This document shows, piece after piece, positions 33,672 through 42,083 of a stretch of 49,734 nucleotides of DNA. The notes under the pieces were generated by a model. It did no database searches, was not told where the DNA came from, and worked only from the letters and a program-made list of their open reading frames with translations. Source of the stretch: CAMTWZ01 sp964412365 (GTDB lineage: Bacteria > Bacteroidota > Rhodothermia > Balneolales > HLUCCA01). The DNA lies in assembly GCA_964412365.1 (NCBI GenBank), contig CAYPOI010000011.1, positions 1-49,734 of the forward strand. Direction: 5' to 3'. The position numbers and the translations under genes are program-made. The first letter of the stretch is position 1. Each line of letters starts with the position of its first letter.

Positions 33672-35536
33672 GGTAGGCTGAACTCGGCAGACGACTCATT
33701 TCCCATCCGGTCTCGCACATAGACCTCGACATGGCTTTTGCCGGAAGGCTTCCATCCTGGTAGGAAAAAGGTCAAACGACCTTGCAAATCCGATTCGGGG
33801 ATGCCTCTCACACCGTTCACGGATATCCGCGCTGTGGACCAATTTACCCCTGAACGTTCATCGCGGATGGTGACGGAAACCACGGACTGATTTCCTCTTC
33901 TGGATCGTCTTGGATTGCTGATGACCGGGGGTATGGTGTCGACCAAAATTGTGTAGATGCCTGGACTCGATGTGTTAGCGCTCAACCATGGCCCGCTTTG
34001 TTGAGAACCGACAAATGCGAATGATTGGTCTTTTCCAGTACCATTGATTCGGTACACCCCGGCTCCGGGTTCGAACCCATTATTGAATCCGAGTCGGAAC
34101 GAACGGCGGAACGGCTCCAACGGTTGCCAGATCTGCATCCTTAGTTGGTCGCTTTCCTCCCAATAACCGAAAGCCAAGTTAAGGGTATCATAAACGGCGT
34201 CTTCGGGAAGATCTAATGTCATTCGCCCATCCGGTGTGGCCAACACCCTCCCCGCATTCGGAAGGATGCGATGAAAAGTCAGGTCGTCGAATGTGATGTC
34301 GTTAGGTAGGGATATGGCGCGACCACGATCCAATGTCGGGTAGAACACGGAATCTTGGACCCATACGCTGTCGATCGATTGTTTGAGAACCCACCAATTA
34401 TGAAACGGTTCAAATCGGTTCTGAAGCTGTCGAACCGTCGCTCCGGTCGGATGCAGGCGTTGCTGATGACCCTCCAACCGGATGGATTCCGGTTCCGTTT
34501 CGGCTGATGCGGGTTCTACGCGGTTCAAGACACCACTCATGGTAGAGACGTTTCCAGCGATATCGTAAGCGGTGATGGAGATGTCGTGACGTCCCAACGG
34601 AAGGTCCAATTTCCCGCCGTTTCCAATCGTCCGATAAAACGGCAGGGTATTTCCGTCATGAAGGTGAAGGCGTTGAAAGGCACGCCGATTCTGCTGGAGG
34701 ATCGGAAAGATCCGATCGATCTGCATCATGTTCTGATTCTGCAGGGGAAAGGAGTCGACTTGCGAGACGAATACAAGATTTTTGTTCACACGCAGCTCGA
34801 GGCGGTACACGGCGAACACATTCCGCATATGATCGGAACGGTCGGAAACTTGCACCGCCAGTCCGACGGGTCCTGTAGTGGTGATGGGGCTGAAACGATA
34901 ATCGGTCCCATCCGCACTGATCGACGCCAACACATTGGCTCTGCGGCCTTGAATGAGCGTGGATTCATGCAAGGGTTCTATGGCGACGCCTTGAAAGCGT
35001 GGAGCCACCTTGTCTGCCATGTCGAAGCCAACCAAAAACGGATTGATCGCATGATTGCTTGGGGACCGCACTTCGAAATGAAGATGCGCAGGCCCGGCTC
35101 CGGTATCGCCGCTCCATCCGATCACATCGCCGGCTTTAAAGCGTATGTCGTACGAGTCCATCACCCGATCAAACAGGAAAATCGATTCGGCTACGCGGAT
35201 GGAATCCACGACCTGTTCAATTTTCGGCGAAAAATTCCGCATGTGGGCATAGACGGTGAAGGATCCATCGTCGTGCTTAAGGTATAAGGCATAGCCATAA
35301 CCGAGAGGTGAGATGAGCACCCTGTGTAAGACGCCGCTTCTCGATGCATACAAAGGAAAACCTGTGCGCCCCTGGGTTCCGTAATCGATGGCGGCATGGA
35401 AGTGCGCGGTGCGCGTTTCGGCAAAGGTGGAGGAGATGTACAGGCTGGGATCGATTGGAGACAGGTACATCACGGTATCCGCAAGAAAGGTCGGTCGAGG
35501 CGGGAAGATCGAGGCGAGAACCAGTAAAAAAATCAT
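33668..35536 (-). CDS. M23 family metallopeptidase, large
   Basis: 622 residues; N-terminal hydrophobic stretch (MIFLLVLASIF) acting as a short signal. The LytM/M23 domain occupies about 30-170. Zinc ligands are His47 and Asp51 (HFHAAIDYG) and His153 in AGPAHLHFEVR, with His151 and His98 (VYAHMRNF) as further catalytic residues, so the site is complete. The region after 170 is a long beta-rich extension of unknown family with Ig-like parts (DISITAYDIAGNVSTMSGVL, HVEVYVRDRMGNESSAEF). It would cut peptidoglycan cross-bridges or help remodel the wall. The ATG overlaps the FAH-family stop (ATGA), and the end shares TTAA with ridA. Confidence 0.9.
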   Translation of the reverse strand: MIFLLVLASIFPPRPTFLADTVMYLSPIDPSLYISSTFAETRTAHFHAAIDYGTQGRTGFPLYASRSGVLHRVLISPLGYGYALYLKHDDGSFTVYAHMRNFSPKIEQVVDSIRVAESIFLFDRVMDSYDIRFKAGDVIGWSGDTGAGPAHLHFEVRSPSNHAINPFLVGFDMADKVAPRFQGVAIEPLHESTLIQGRRANVLASISADGTDYRFSPITTTGPVGLAVQVSDRSDHMRNVFAVYRLELRVNKNLVFVSQVDSFPLQNQNMMQIDRIFPILQQNRRAFQRLHLHDGNTLPFYRTIGNGGKLDLPLGRHDISITAYDIAGNVSTMSGVLNRVEPASAETEPESIRLEGHQQRLHPTGATVRQLQNRFEPFHNWWVLKQSIDSVWVQDSVFYPTLDRGRAISLPNDITFDDLTFHRILPNAGRVLATPDGRMTLDLPEDAVYDTLNLAFGYWEESDQLRMQIWQPLEPFRRSFRLGFNNGFEPGAGVYRINGTGKDQSFAFVGSQQSGPWLSANTSSPGIYTILVDTIPPVISNPRRSRRGNQSVVSVTIRDERSGVNWSTARISVNGVRGIPESDLQGRLTFFLPGWKPSGKSHVEVYVRDRMGNESSAEFSLP

Positions 35537-36198
35537 GAATCGCGGCCAACCCGAACGGTTAAGGTCGATAGGCCGTCTTCCAACGTTGCGACGAGCACAT
35601 CCCCTGGTTTGACCGCCGAAACGCCTTTCGGCGTGCCTGTGAAGATAAGATCACCCGGATGAAGCGTGAAATACGTTGATAAGAACGCGATGAGCGACGG
35701 AACGGAATGAAGCATGTCGGATGTGGAGCCATTTTGGCGTACCTCTCCGTTAACGGTCAATGTCAATCTCAATTGTCCCGGATCGGAAACGTCGGATGCG
35801 GGCACAAAGCGGCCCAGAGGTCCGAATGTGTCGAGTCCTTTGGCCAAATCCCAGGGATGTGATTTCGCTTTGAGGTCGGACTGGATGTCGCGCGCGGTCA
35901 TGTCCAGCCCAATCGCATAACCGGCCACATGGGAAAGAGCGGATTCGATCGGGATGTGTTTTCCTCCAGTACCGATCGCCACAACCAATTCCACTTCATG
36001 ATGGACATCGGACGTGACGGATGGGATCCTGATCTCATCCCCATCAAAAATGATGGTCGTTACCGGTTTTGTGAAGACGACAGGGCGATCCGGAATCGGA
36101 TTGTTCAGTTCTTTCGCATGTTCGGCATAGTTGCGTCCGATGCAAAAGAGGGTATGGGCGAAGAGGTTCGGAAGACCGGGTAGGGACAAACGTGACAT
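35533..36198 (-). CDS. Fumarylacetoacetate hydrolase family protein
   Basis: 221 residues, the size of the small FAHD1/YcgM-type acylpyruvase or decarboxylase group. Core motifs: LFCIGRNYAEHAKEL, VHHEVELVVAIG with the metal-binding Glu residues, YAIGLDMTARDIQSDLK with the metal-binding Asp, and LIFTGTPKGVSAVKPGD. The metal site looks complete. The usual reaction is hydrolysis or decarboxylation of a 2,4-diketo acid; the precise substrate is unknown. It starts just after a strong bidirectional terminator and is coupled by ATGA to the M23 gene, with no obvious functional link. Confidence 0.93.
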   Translation of the reverse strand: MSRLSLPGLPNLFAHTLFCIGRNYAEHAKELNNPIPDRPVVFTKPVTTIIFDGDEIRIPSVTSDVHHEVELVVAIGTGGKHIPIESALSHVAGYAIGLDMTARDIQSDLKAKSHPWDLAKGLDTFGPLGRFVPASDVSDPGQLRLTLTVNGEVRQNGSTSDMLHSVPSLIAFLSTYFTLHPGDLIFTGTPKGVSAVKPGDVLVATLEDGLSTLTVRVGRDS

Positions 36199-36211
36199 AG
36201 CGTCAATTTAC

Positions 36212-36250
36212 AAAAAAAGCCTCTGGGAAGTACCCGAGAGGCTATTTTTT
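36212..36250. terminator. Bidirectional intrinsic terminator after rpmA
   Basis: Stem GCCTCT (36219-36224) with AGAGGC (36237-36242), extended by GGG/CCC with one bulged G, loop AAGTA. An A-run (36212-36218) lies on one side and a T-run (36245-36250) on the other. Read on the minus strand it ends the rplU-rpmA message with a run of seven U. It is the clearest intrinsic terminator in the window. Confidence 0.9.
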
Positions 36251-36271
36251 ACCTACCTAACAAATGGGGAT

Positions 36272-36529
36272 TTACGCTTCGGCGACAACCGAAACGAATT
36301 GACGGTCGTTCTTTCCTTTGCGGAACGTGACACGTCCAGCGCTGAGCGCGAACAAGGTGTAATCTTTGCCCATTCCGACACCTTCACCTGGGTGGTAGGT
36401 GGATCCGCGTTGACGGATGATGATGTTGCCTGGAATGACCAATTGGCCGCCGAATTTCTTCACGCCCAAACGCTGGGAATGTGAATCGCGACCGTTCCGA
36501 GTAGAGCCTCCGCCTTTCTTATGTGCCAT
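36272..36529 (-). CDS. rpmA: 50S ribosomal protein L27
   Basis: 85-residue ribosomal protein of the large subunit, near the peptidyl-transferase centre. MAHKKGGGSTRNGRDSHSQR and LGVKKFGGQLVIPGNIIIRQ are unmistakable L27 sequence. The N-terminus starts directly with AHKKGGGS, so there is no cleaved N-terminal extension of the Firmicutes type. It lies 14 bp after rplU and before the terminator at 36212-36250. Confidence 0.98.
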   Translation of the reverse strand: MAHKKGGGSTRNGRDSHSQRLGVKKFGGQLVIPGNIIIRQRGSTYHPGEGVGMGKDYTLFALSAGRVTFRKGKNDRQFVSVVAEA

Positions 36530-36543
36530 GGTGTCTGAATTCC

Positions 36544-36855
36544 TTAAGCGTTGATGGCGTCAATACGGATCTGGGAGAGCTTTTGGCGGTGGCCGGTCTC
36601 TTTCTGATATCCGTGGCGACGTTTCTTTTTGAAAACGATGAGTTTGTCGGCTTTGACTTCACCCAAGAGCGAAGCTTCCACTTTCGCACCTTTGACAACC
36701 GGGGTGCCGACTTTCACTTTGCCCTTGTCGTCTTGAACGAGAAGGACTTTGTCGAAGCTGAGTTTTTCTTCTGTACCTGCCTGACGGTCAACAAACAACA
36801 CCTGATTAGGGGTGACTTTGTACTGATGTCCGCCGATTTCTACAATTGCAATCAT
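36544..36855 (-). CDS. rplU: 50S ribosomal protein L21
   Basis: 103-residue L21 (IAIVEIGGHQYKVTPNQVLF ... FKKKRRHGYQKETGHRQ). The ATG at 36855 is preferred; a TTG three codons upstream is also in frame. It is expressed with rpmA from the promoter at 36893-36924. The 5' leader is about 30 nt with no clear Shine-Dalgarno, as usual in this phylum. Confidence 0.98.
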   Translation of the reverse strand: MIAIVEIGGHQYKVTPNQVLFVDRQAGTEEKLSFDKVLLVQDDKGKVKVGTPVVKGAKVEASLLGEVKADKLIVFKKKRRHGYQKETGHRQKLSQIRIDAINA

Positions 36856-36892
36856 GGTTGCCAACGTGTCGATAAAGTTTCGGGATAGACGC

Positions 36893-36924
36893 CAAATTTA
36901 TCGCTCAAAACTCAAAAAAACAAA
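36893..36924 (-). promoter_or_regulatory. rplU-rpmA promoter, near-perfect Bacteroidota consensus
   Basis: On the minus strand TTTG (36924-36921), exactly 20 bp, then TAAATTTG (36900-36893), an exact match to the TTTG-N19/20-TAnnTTTG consensus. A start near 36886 would give a leader of about 30 nt. It lies in the 82-bp gap behind lexA, so the ribosomal proteins need not depend on the lexA message. Confidence 0.85.
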
Positions 36925-36937
36925 TAAATATTTGGCC

Positions 36938-37600
36938 TTAGGACTTCCTGACGCCCTTATAAATACCTGTTTTATTCACGTGACCGATGTATTTGCCAAC
37001 CACCTTCACTTCTTCGAATATTCCGGGTTCGATTCGGATATTCTCATACTCTTCGTTGGCGGGTTGCAGCGTGAGTCCGTTTGACCCATAATAGATGCGC
37101 TTGAGCGAGGTTTCGCCATTGTACATCACCGCTCCGATATCGCCATCTCGGATGTCCTCATCCACCAGAAGCACAAAATCGCCATCGTAAATGCCTTCGT
37201 TGCGCATGCTTTGTCCGGAGACCCGCAATGCGAACAGTTTGTTCAGATTCGGAAACAGATGTTGCAGCGTGATGGTGCCTAAACTCGATTCCACAGCTTC
37301 TTGCAAATATCCGGCTGTGATGATGCCTCGGATGGGGATGCCGCCATAGGTTGGTTCTTCAGGCACAACCTTGCGTTTTTTCTCATAACGGGGGTGCAAA
37401 TCATACTCGCTGTCTTCCCCCTTCACCAGATATCCTTTCTTGACCAACGACTGCAGGTTTTGCGTCACGCTGTTCGGGGAACGGAATCCGAACGTGTCGG
37501 CGATCTCCCGGTACGTGGGCCAGATGTCGTTATCTTTCTTGTAGGTGAGGATATAATCGAAAAATTTCTTTTGTTTCGATGTCAGCTGTGCATTGTCCAT
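36938..37600 (-). CDS. lexA: LexA-type SOS repressor
   Basis: 220 residues from ATG 37600 (the frame is open nine codons further). The N-terminal winged helix covers LTSKQKKFFDYILTYKKDN and PTYREIADTFGFRSPNSVTQ. The peptidase half has the self-cleavage site Ala96-Gly97 (IITAGYLQE), nucleophile Ser131 (RVSGQSMRNEGIYDGD) and Lys167 (ETSLKRIYYG). The spacings (35 and 36 residues) match E. coli LexA closely. It would repress DNA-damage genes until RecA triggers self-cleavage. It is divergent from the HEAT-cyclophilin gene across 57 bp. Confidence 0.94.
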   Translation of the reverse strand: MDNAQLTSKQKKFFDYILTYKKDNDIWPTYREIADTFGFRSPNSVTQNLQSLVKKGYLVKGEDSEYDLHPRYEKKRKVVPEEPTYGGIPIRGIITAGYLQEAVESSLGTITLQHLFPNLNKLFALRVSGQSMRNEGIYDGDFVLLVDEDIRDGDIGAVMYNGETSLKRIYYGSNGLTLQPANEEYENIRIEPGIFEEVKVVGKYIGHVNKTGIYKGVRKS

Positions 37601-37643
37601 GGTAGATACTGTATGATATATGTGCAATAAATGAACAATTCAT
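37593..37643. promoter_or_regulatory. lexA / HEAT-cyclophilin divergent control region
   Basis: Plus strand: TTG (37593-37595), 21 bp, TATATGTG (37617-37624), a weak Bacteroidota-type promoter for the cyclophilin gene. TACTGTAT at 37607-37614 equals one half of the enterobacterial SOS box, but the other half is missing. ATGAA-CAA-TTCAT (37631-37643) is a perfect small palindrome. LexA autoregulation is plausible, but the operator of this lineage is not known to me. Confidence 0.3.
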
Positions 37644-37657
37644 GTAAAGGTCAAGCG

Positions 37658-39454
37658 ATGAAACCATCTTTTTTTCTAATCCTTCTATGTTTCTCGCTCG
37701 TTTTGGGATGCAAACCTGCCGAAGTGGCGGTCAAATCACGGTCGGATGACCGTATGCGCGTGTCCGAGGCCCGTGCCGAAAAAGATGTGAATTCCCTTCT
37801 AAACTTGGTTTCCAACCCTGATCATGTTGTTCGCGACGCCGCCTGGCGCGCCTTGGCCAATGTGACGGTGGAAAACACCGATACTCTGATATCGTTGGCA
37901 CTGGACGATGAATCCCACCTCGCCTTCTTTTCCCTCAGCACGCAAACCCTGAAATCGGACCAACTCCGTCAACTCGAGCAGGTATGGACCGAGCGCGAGG
38001 ATCTTCGAATCCCCATCAGCATGGTTCTCGGACTTACTGGTGACAAGCAAACCCGTGAGGTTCTCCTCTCCCATGTGGAAGCAAGTTTCAACACACCCTG
38101 GGAAGCCGAATTCGCATTGGCATTGACACGTCGATTCTTGGTGGATGCACCGGTTTCGAATGAATTGAATGCTGTTCTAGACCGCATCACACAATCTCCA
38201 TCCCCCGACATTCAAAGAGCGTGGCTATACGGATTCTACCGCAGTCCCATCGTTTGGCTCGATTCGCTTCAGGCCGAGCGGATGTTCGTCTACTTGAACG
38301 ATCATCATGCCGCGATGGATCCGTTTGTGAAGCAAAACCTTGTCGCGATTTTGGCCAAAGCAAAGCATCCGTCGTTATCGGATTTTTTGTTGAGCCAGTT
38401 GGACACACCGCAAACGCACACCTTTCGGACCGAGGTCGTGCGGGCCATATTCCGATATCCGGCTCTGAGTGAAGCCCGTGCGAACAGTCTCAAGATCGTA
38501 TTGGAGGGAGCCCTGGATGAACAGAATGTTCCCCTGGCTCTGGACATCTTGAACAGCGCCAATCAGATTCCCTATGCCGCGCCCTTGGCACCTGTTTTGG
38601 CGGATCAGGTGATGGCTCGATCGGATGTCCCGGAGCCCATCATGTATGCCGCCATGCGCATCAAAGGGCTCAAACCCACATCCATCCCACAAAATCCTAC
38701 CCTGACTCAAGATTACATCGGTTTGATGGGCGATTCGATTGCCGTGTACGAAACCATGCTGCGCCATCCCGATCCCATCCGAGCGTATCAGACACTGATG
38801 CGGATCGGTCTGAAATTGGAACAGGAAAGAAACTTGGCGGATGTGGTTCGACTCGGATTGTCGCATCCCGCTCCGCAAGTCGCGGATTTCGCAGTGGCGA
38901 TGTTAAAGCGCACGGCGCTTTGGTCCCCAGCGGATGAGCAGAATTATGCCGAACTCGTGGTAGATGGTGAGAAGCGTCAAGCCCCGATTCCCGGGCTGAT
39001 GGTGCCACCTTTTGAAACCATGATCACAAACCCGATCTGGATTTTGGAGACATCCGAAGGACGGATCGTGATCGAACTGGACGGACCCCGCGCACCCGCA
39101 TCCACCCATGCGATCGTCACTTTGGCCAATGCAGGATATTATGATGGCACGTTTTTCCATCGTGTGATCCAGAACTTCGTGATCCAAGCCGGATTATCGT
39201 TCTCAGGTGAGCTGACCGAGCCAACCTTCACGGTTCCCACCGAAGGCATCGAAGCTCATTTCGAGCGGGGATCGTTGGGCGTGGCCAGTGCGGGTCGTGA
39301 TACCGAGGGCGGTCAGTTTTTCATCATGCATCAGTGGGTCCCGCATCTGAATGGACGCTATTCCAACATCGGGAAGGTCGTGGAAGGGATGGATGTGGTC
39401 GACCGCATCTGGCAGGGCTCCCTCATCCATTCGTCCCGCATCGAACTACCGTAA
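37658..39454 (+). CDS. HEAT-repeat lipoprotein with C-terminal cyclophilin
   Basis: 598 residues from ATG 37658, which has AAAGG 7 bp upstream and opens a lipoprotein signal (MKPSFFLILLCFSLVLGC, Cys18). Residues about 30-450 are helical HEAT-like repeats (SNPDHVVRDAAWRALANVTV, HPAPQVADFAVAMLKRTAL). Residues about 458-598 are a cyclophilin-type prolyl isomerase: WILETSEGRIVIELD, GYYDGTFFHRVIQNFVIQAG with the catalytic Arg, and GSLGVASAGRDTEGGQFFIM. It would act on folding of exported proteins. The stop overlaps dapD on the other strand by 9 bp. It is the second envelope prolyl isomerase in the window, of a different fold from the FKBP protein. Confidence 0.9.
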   Translation: MKPSFFLILLCFSLVLGCKPAEVAVKSRSDDRMRVSEARAEKDVNSLLNLVSNPDHVVRDAAWRALANVTVENTDTLISLALDDESHLAFFSLSTQTLKSDQLRQLEQVWTEREDLRIPISMVLGLTGDKQTREVLLSHVEASFNTPWEAEFALALTRRFLVDAPVSNELNAVLDRITQSPSPDIQRAWLYGFYRSPIVWLDSLQAERMFVYLNDHHAAMDPFVKQNLVAILAKAKHPSLSDFLLSQLDTPQTHTFRTEVVRAIFRYPALSEARANSLKIVLEGALDEQNVPLALDILNSANQIPYAAPLAPVLADQVMARSDVPEPIMYAAMRIKGLKPTSIPQNPTLTQDYIGLMGDSIAVYETMLRHPDPIRAYQTLMRIGLKLEQERNLADVVRLGLSHPAPQVADFAVAMLKRTALWSPADEQNYAELVVDGEKRQAPIPGLMVPPFETMITNPIWILETSEGRIVIELDGPRAPASTHAIVTLANAGYYDGTFFHRVIQNFVIQAGLSFSGELTEPTFTVPTEGIEAHFERGSLGVASAGRDTEGGQFFIMHQWVPHLNGRYSNIGKVVEGMDVVDRIWQGSLIHSSRIELP

Positions 39455-40192
39455 CGTTTGCTCCAATTCGAGGGACGCATTGCTTCGCTCATCGCGGTAT
39501 TTCACGATGATGGCGCAGGAAAGGGACAGCCCTAGACCGGAGGCCCAGGTTCGATCGCCGCTCACCGGACGCGTGCCGGGCACCACGACCGCGTCCGCCG
39601 GAATGGCCTCACCACGCTCGAGAATGCGCTCATTCACGGCATCATAGACCGGAACACCGCGAGACAGCACGACGCCGGGTGCGATCACGGCGCGTTTCCC
39701 GACTCGGATGCCTTCCACCACCACGCTTCCAGCGCCGATGAAGGCATCGTCTTCAATCACAACGGGAGTCATGCCGATGGGTTCGAGCACACCGCCGATC
39801 TGAACACCGGCGGACAGATGCACGCGTTTTCCGATCTGCGCGCAGGAGCCAACGAGCACATGTGAATCCACCATCGTGCCCTCATCCACATACGCTCCGG
39901 TGTTGATGTAGCTCGGCGGCATCACGATCACGCCTTTGGCGACGAATGCGCCGCGGCGGATGGAGGTGCCACCTGGAACCACGCGAACGCCATTGGCAGT
40001 CGTGAAGTGCTGGGGCGGAAGATTGTGTTTGTCCACGAATCCTCCATCCATTTCTTTCAATACGCCGGCTTTGAAGGCATCCAGAATGGCTTGCTTCACG
40101 TCGGGATTGGCCGTCCAACCGGTTTCGGATTCATTGGCACTACGAAGGTCACCGCGCTCGAGCGCATTCAATACAGATTCCCAATTCGACAT
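39446..40192 (-). CDS. dapD: Tetrahydrodipicolinate N-succinyltransferase
   Basis: 248-residue acyltransferase of the left-handed beta-helix fold, third enzyme of the dap cluster: succinylates tetrahydrodipicolinate in the lysine/diaminopimelate pathway. Hexapeptide-type repeats run through GVIVMPPSYINTGAYVDEGT, VLVGSCAQIGKRVHLSAGVQ and IEDDAFIGAGSVVVEGIRVG. VRVVPGGTSIRRGAFVAKGV before them matches DapD. The size suits DapD (about 270) less well than some, but the helix order, and the absence of the DapH N-terminus, favour it. It follows dapA by 2 bp, and its end overlaps the cyclophilin gene by 9 bp. Confidence 0.9.
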   Translation of the reverse strand: MSNWESVLNALERGDLRSANESETGWTANPDVKQAILDAFKAGVLKEMDGGFVDKHNLPPQHFTTANGVRVVPGGTSIRRGAFVAKGVIVMPPSYINTGAYVDEGTMVDSHVLVGSCAQIGKRVHLSAGVQIGGVLEPIGMTPVVIEDDAFIGAGSVVVEGIRVGKRAVIAPGVVLSRGVPVYDAVNERILERGEAIPADAVVVPGTRPVSGDRTWASGLGLSLSCAIIVKYRDERSNASLELEQTLR

Positions 40193-40194
40193 GT

Positions 40195-41085
40195 TTATAC
40201 TGGTATGGTGATGTGTTGCTCATGCCAATCTCTTACTCTGCGCGAAATCGCAGAAAGCGGATGGGAGGGAGGCATGTCGTTGGCATGAAGGGGCAATTTC
40301 ACGGTATTCGTGGAAATGTGCCCGTCCAGCATGAGGATGGTTTTGACTGGAACCGGATTGGATGTGAGAAACAGCGCGGCACTGGCTTCTTTCCAAAGGG
40401 CGATGTCATCGGGAGTCAGCGCACCGGCCAATGCCAGTTCCACATAGGTCCGAGTCGCATCGGGCCAAATGTTGCCGGCAACGGAAACGAGTCCACGGGC
40501 GCCGAGAGGAGCAAACTCACTCATCAGCGGGTCATCGCCGCTGAAGACCTGCACATCACGGGCCGCCGCCACATAGGCTGCGAACTGTTCTTCGGAACCG
40601 CTTGCCTCTTTGATGGCCCAGAAATGGGGATGGGATGCGAGTCGACGCACGGCGTCTTTGTTCAGCTGACATCCCGTCCGACTCGGCACATTATAGAGCA
40701 TGCACGGACGCGTTGCCGTGTTCAGCAATGCCGAAAACCATGCATATTGGCCATGTTCGCCGGGTTTGGAGTAGATCGGCGTTACCATCAGGTACGCATC
40801 GAGGCGTTGGGTCTCGAGATACCGCAGCCACGTGAGTGTGCCGGGCAGATCGCAACCTCCCACGCCGCACATCACCGGAACGGTGAGATTCAATGAGCTG
40901 GTGAAGGCGACAATGCGCCGACGTTCCTCATCGCTCAGGTTTAAGCCTTCCCCGGTGCTACCGAGGATGACGATGCCGTTTCCGGCGGATTCCTGCATTC
41001 GCAGCAGGGTTTCGAAATCGGTTAAAGACAGCTCGCCATCGGCCGTAAGCGGCGTGACGACGGCGGTCCAAAGTACAGGATTCAT
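40195..41085 (-). CDS. dapA: 4-hydroxy-tetrahydrodipicolinate synthase
   Basis: 296-residue class I aldolase that condenses pyruvate with aspartate semialdehyde. WTAVVTPLTADGELSLTDFE opens the barrel. GSTGEG corresponds to the GTTGE active-site turn, YNVPSRTG holds the catalytic Tyr, and WAIKEASGS holds the Schiff-base Lys. Start ATG 41085 is chosen because it overlaps the dapB stop (ATGA) and begins the conserved part; the frame is open 32 codons further. Order in transcription: dapB, dapA, dapD. Confidence 0.93.
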   Translation of the reverse strand: MNPVLWTAVVTPLTADGELSLTDFETLLRMQESAGNGIVILGSTGEGLNLSDEERRRIVAFTSSLNLTVPVMCGVGGCDLPGTLTWLRYLETQRLDAYLMVTPIYSKPGEHGQYAWFSALLNTATRPCMLYNVPSRTGCQLNKDAVRRLASHPHFWAIKEASGSEEQFAAYVAAARDVQVFSGDDPLMSEFAPLGARGLVSVAGNIWPDATRTYVELALAGALTPDDIALWKEASAALFLTSNPVPVKTILMLDGHISTNTVKLPLHANDMPPSHPLSAISRRVRDWHEQHITIPV

Positions 41086-41792
41086 GATACGTGTGGTCTT
41101 AGGGTGGAAAGATGTTGACGTATCACCTGATGGAACGCGAACAGACCCGGATCTCGGACGATTGCCGGATTCAGGATCCATTCAGCGGCTTGAAGCGCGC
41201 CTTCGGCGAAAATACGCCGATTCAGGGCTTCGTGCCGGAGTGTGATCCGCTCGGTAGCGGTGCTCACGGTGAGTTCATGTTCCCCGACCACATCGCCGAT
41301 CCGTTCGGATGAGATGTCGGCGGGATGTCCCAACCACTGGCGCCAGCTCAGAGCGGTACCACTGGGTGCGTCCAATTTCTGCGTGTGGTGCGTCTCGCGG
41401 ATGCCGAACCCGGCATCGGGCATCAGCTCGGGCGCCAATCCCAAAATGGGAAGGATTTCGCGCACGAGATGCATCCCCAAACTGAAATTGCTGGCATAGA
41501 TCCAGCGGATGTTCTGTTCGGACAGGATGCGGGAGAACGCCTCGGTTCCACCTGGAAAGGTGAAACCGGTGCTGCCGCATACCACGGGCAGTTTGGTTTG
41601 GAGCAGAAGCGGGATGTGTGACAGGAACGCATCGCCGGGGAGGAAGCTGATCACGACGTCGCAACCCGATAGCGCCGCTTCGGAAGCGGGATTCGTGCGG
41701 TTGAACGTTGTGACGGACAAACCATTTCGTTGCGTGGCCACATTGGCGACCTCCGATCCGGTTTTCCCGCTGCCTAACAGGGCGATGTTCAT
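41082..41792 (-). CDS. dapB: 4-hydroxy-tetrahydrodipicolinate reductase
   Basis: 236 residues from ATG 41792, which has the strong Shine-Dalgarno AGAGGAG just upstream (the longer open frame to 41957 has none). NAD(P)H-binding loop IALLGSGKTGSEV at the N-terminus; active-site block IRETHHTQKLDAPSGTALSW with the His and Lys typical of DapB. It reduces the dapA product on the way to diaminopimelate. It is slightly shorter than usual (about 250-270) because the loops around the middle are short. It heads the dapB-dapA-dapD unit and has a long structured leader (41793-42083). Confidence 0.93.
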   Translation of the reverse strand: MNIALLGSGKTGSEVANVATQRNGLSVTTFNRTNPASEAALSGCDVVISFLPGDAFLSHIPLLLQTKLPVVCGSTGFTFPGGTEAFSRILSEQNIRWIYASNFSLGMHLVREILPILGLAPELMPDAGFGIRETHHTQKLDAPSGTALSWRQWLGHPADISSERIGDVVGEHELTVSTATERITLRHEALNRRIFAEGALQAAEWILNPAIVRDPGLFAFHQVIRQHLSTLRPHVS

Positions 41793-42083
41793 GAACTCCT
41801 CTTTGTTTCGATCAGGTGATGTCGGGAATTCCACCTTCAGAGGATGCGGGCAAGTGAAAAGCGTTTGCGAATGCAGGAGCCTTTCACCTAAAGCGCTCCA
41901 TGCGTCCCATTCCCATAGGACCCATGACAGTCGATGGGATTCAACCCGATCAACCAATCCGACCCGCTTCCGACACGGACCGAATTTCGGCAGGACGCCC
42001 CATCACGCATTGTCAACGGCTTCGGTGCCTCGAATGCGCTGCCTGGCGGCTGCACCTCTTCAGGAAGTGCTAAGATAAGAATC
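41793..42083 (-). promoter_or_regulatory. Structured leader of the dap operon, no known class
   Basis: About 290 bp without a convincing gene, upstream of dapB. Possible -7 box TATCTTAG (42077-42070), with no TTG 19-21 bp upstream. Hairpins on the minus strand: 42070-42052 (7 bp with one GU pair) and 41899-41876 (GGAGC/GCTCC plus CTTT/AAAG). A competing stem, 41887-41854 (GTGAAAG with CTTTTCAC), cannot coexist with the second. I could not match it to the lysine riboswitch. A short in-frame peptide upstream of dapB looks spurious. Confidence 0.4.

Noticed and set aside
37607..37626. Classical SOS box CTGT-N8-ACAG upstream of lexA
   Set aside because: Only the left half (TACTGTAT) is present; the right half ends in GTGCA. 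The operator of this lineage may differ, so I kept it only as a low-confidence region.
41793..42083. Lysine riboswitch in front of dapB
   Set aside because: A GAGGTGC and a CCGAAGC-like segment are present, but the AGTA loop-E region and the conserved helices in the right order are not.
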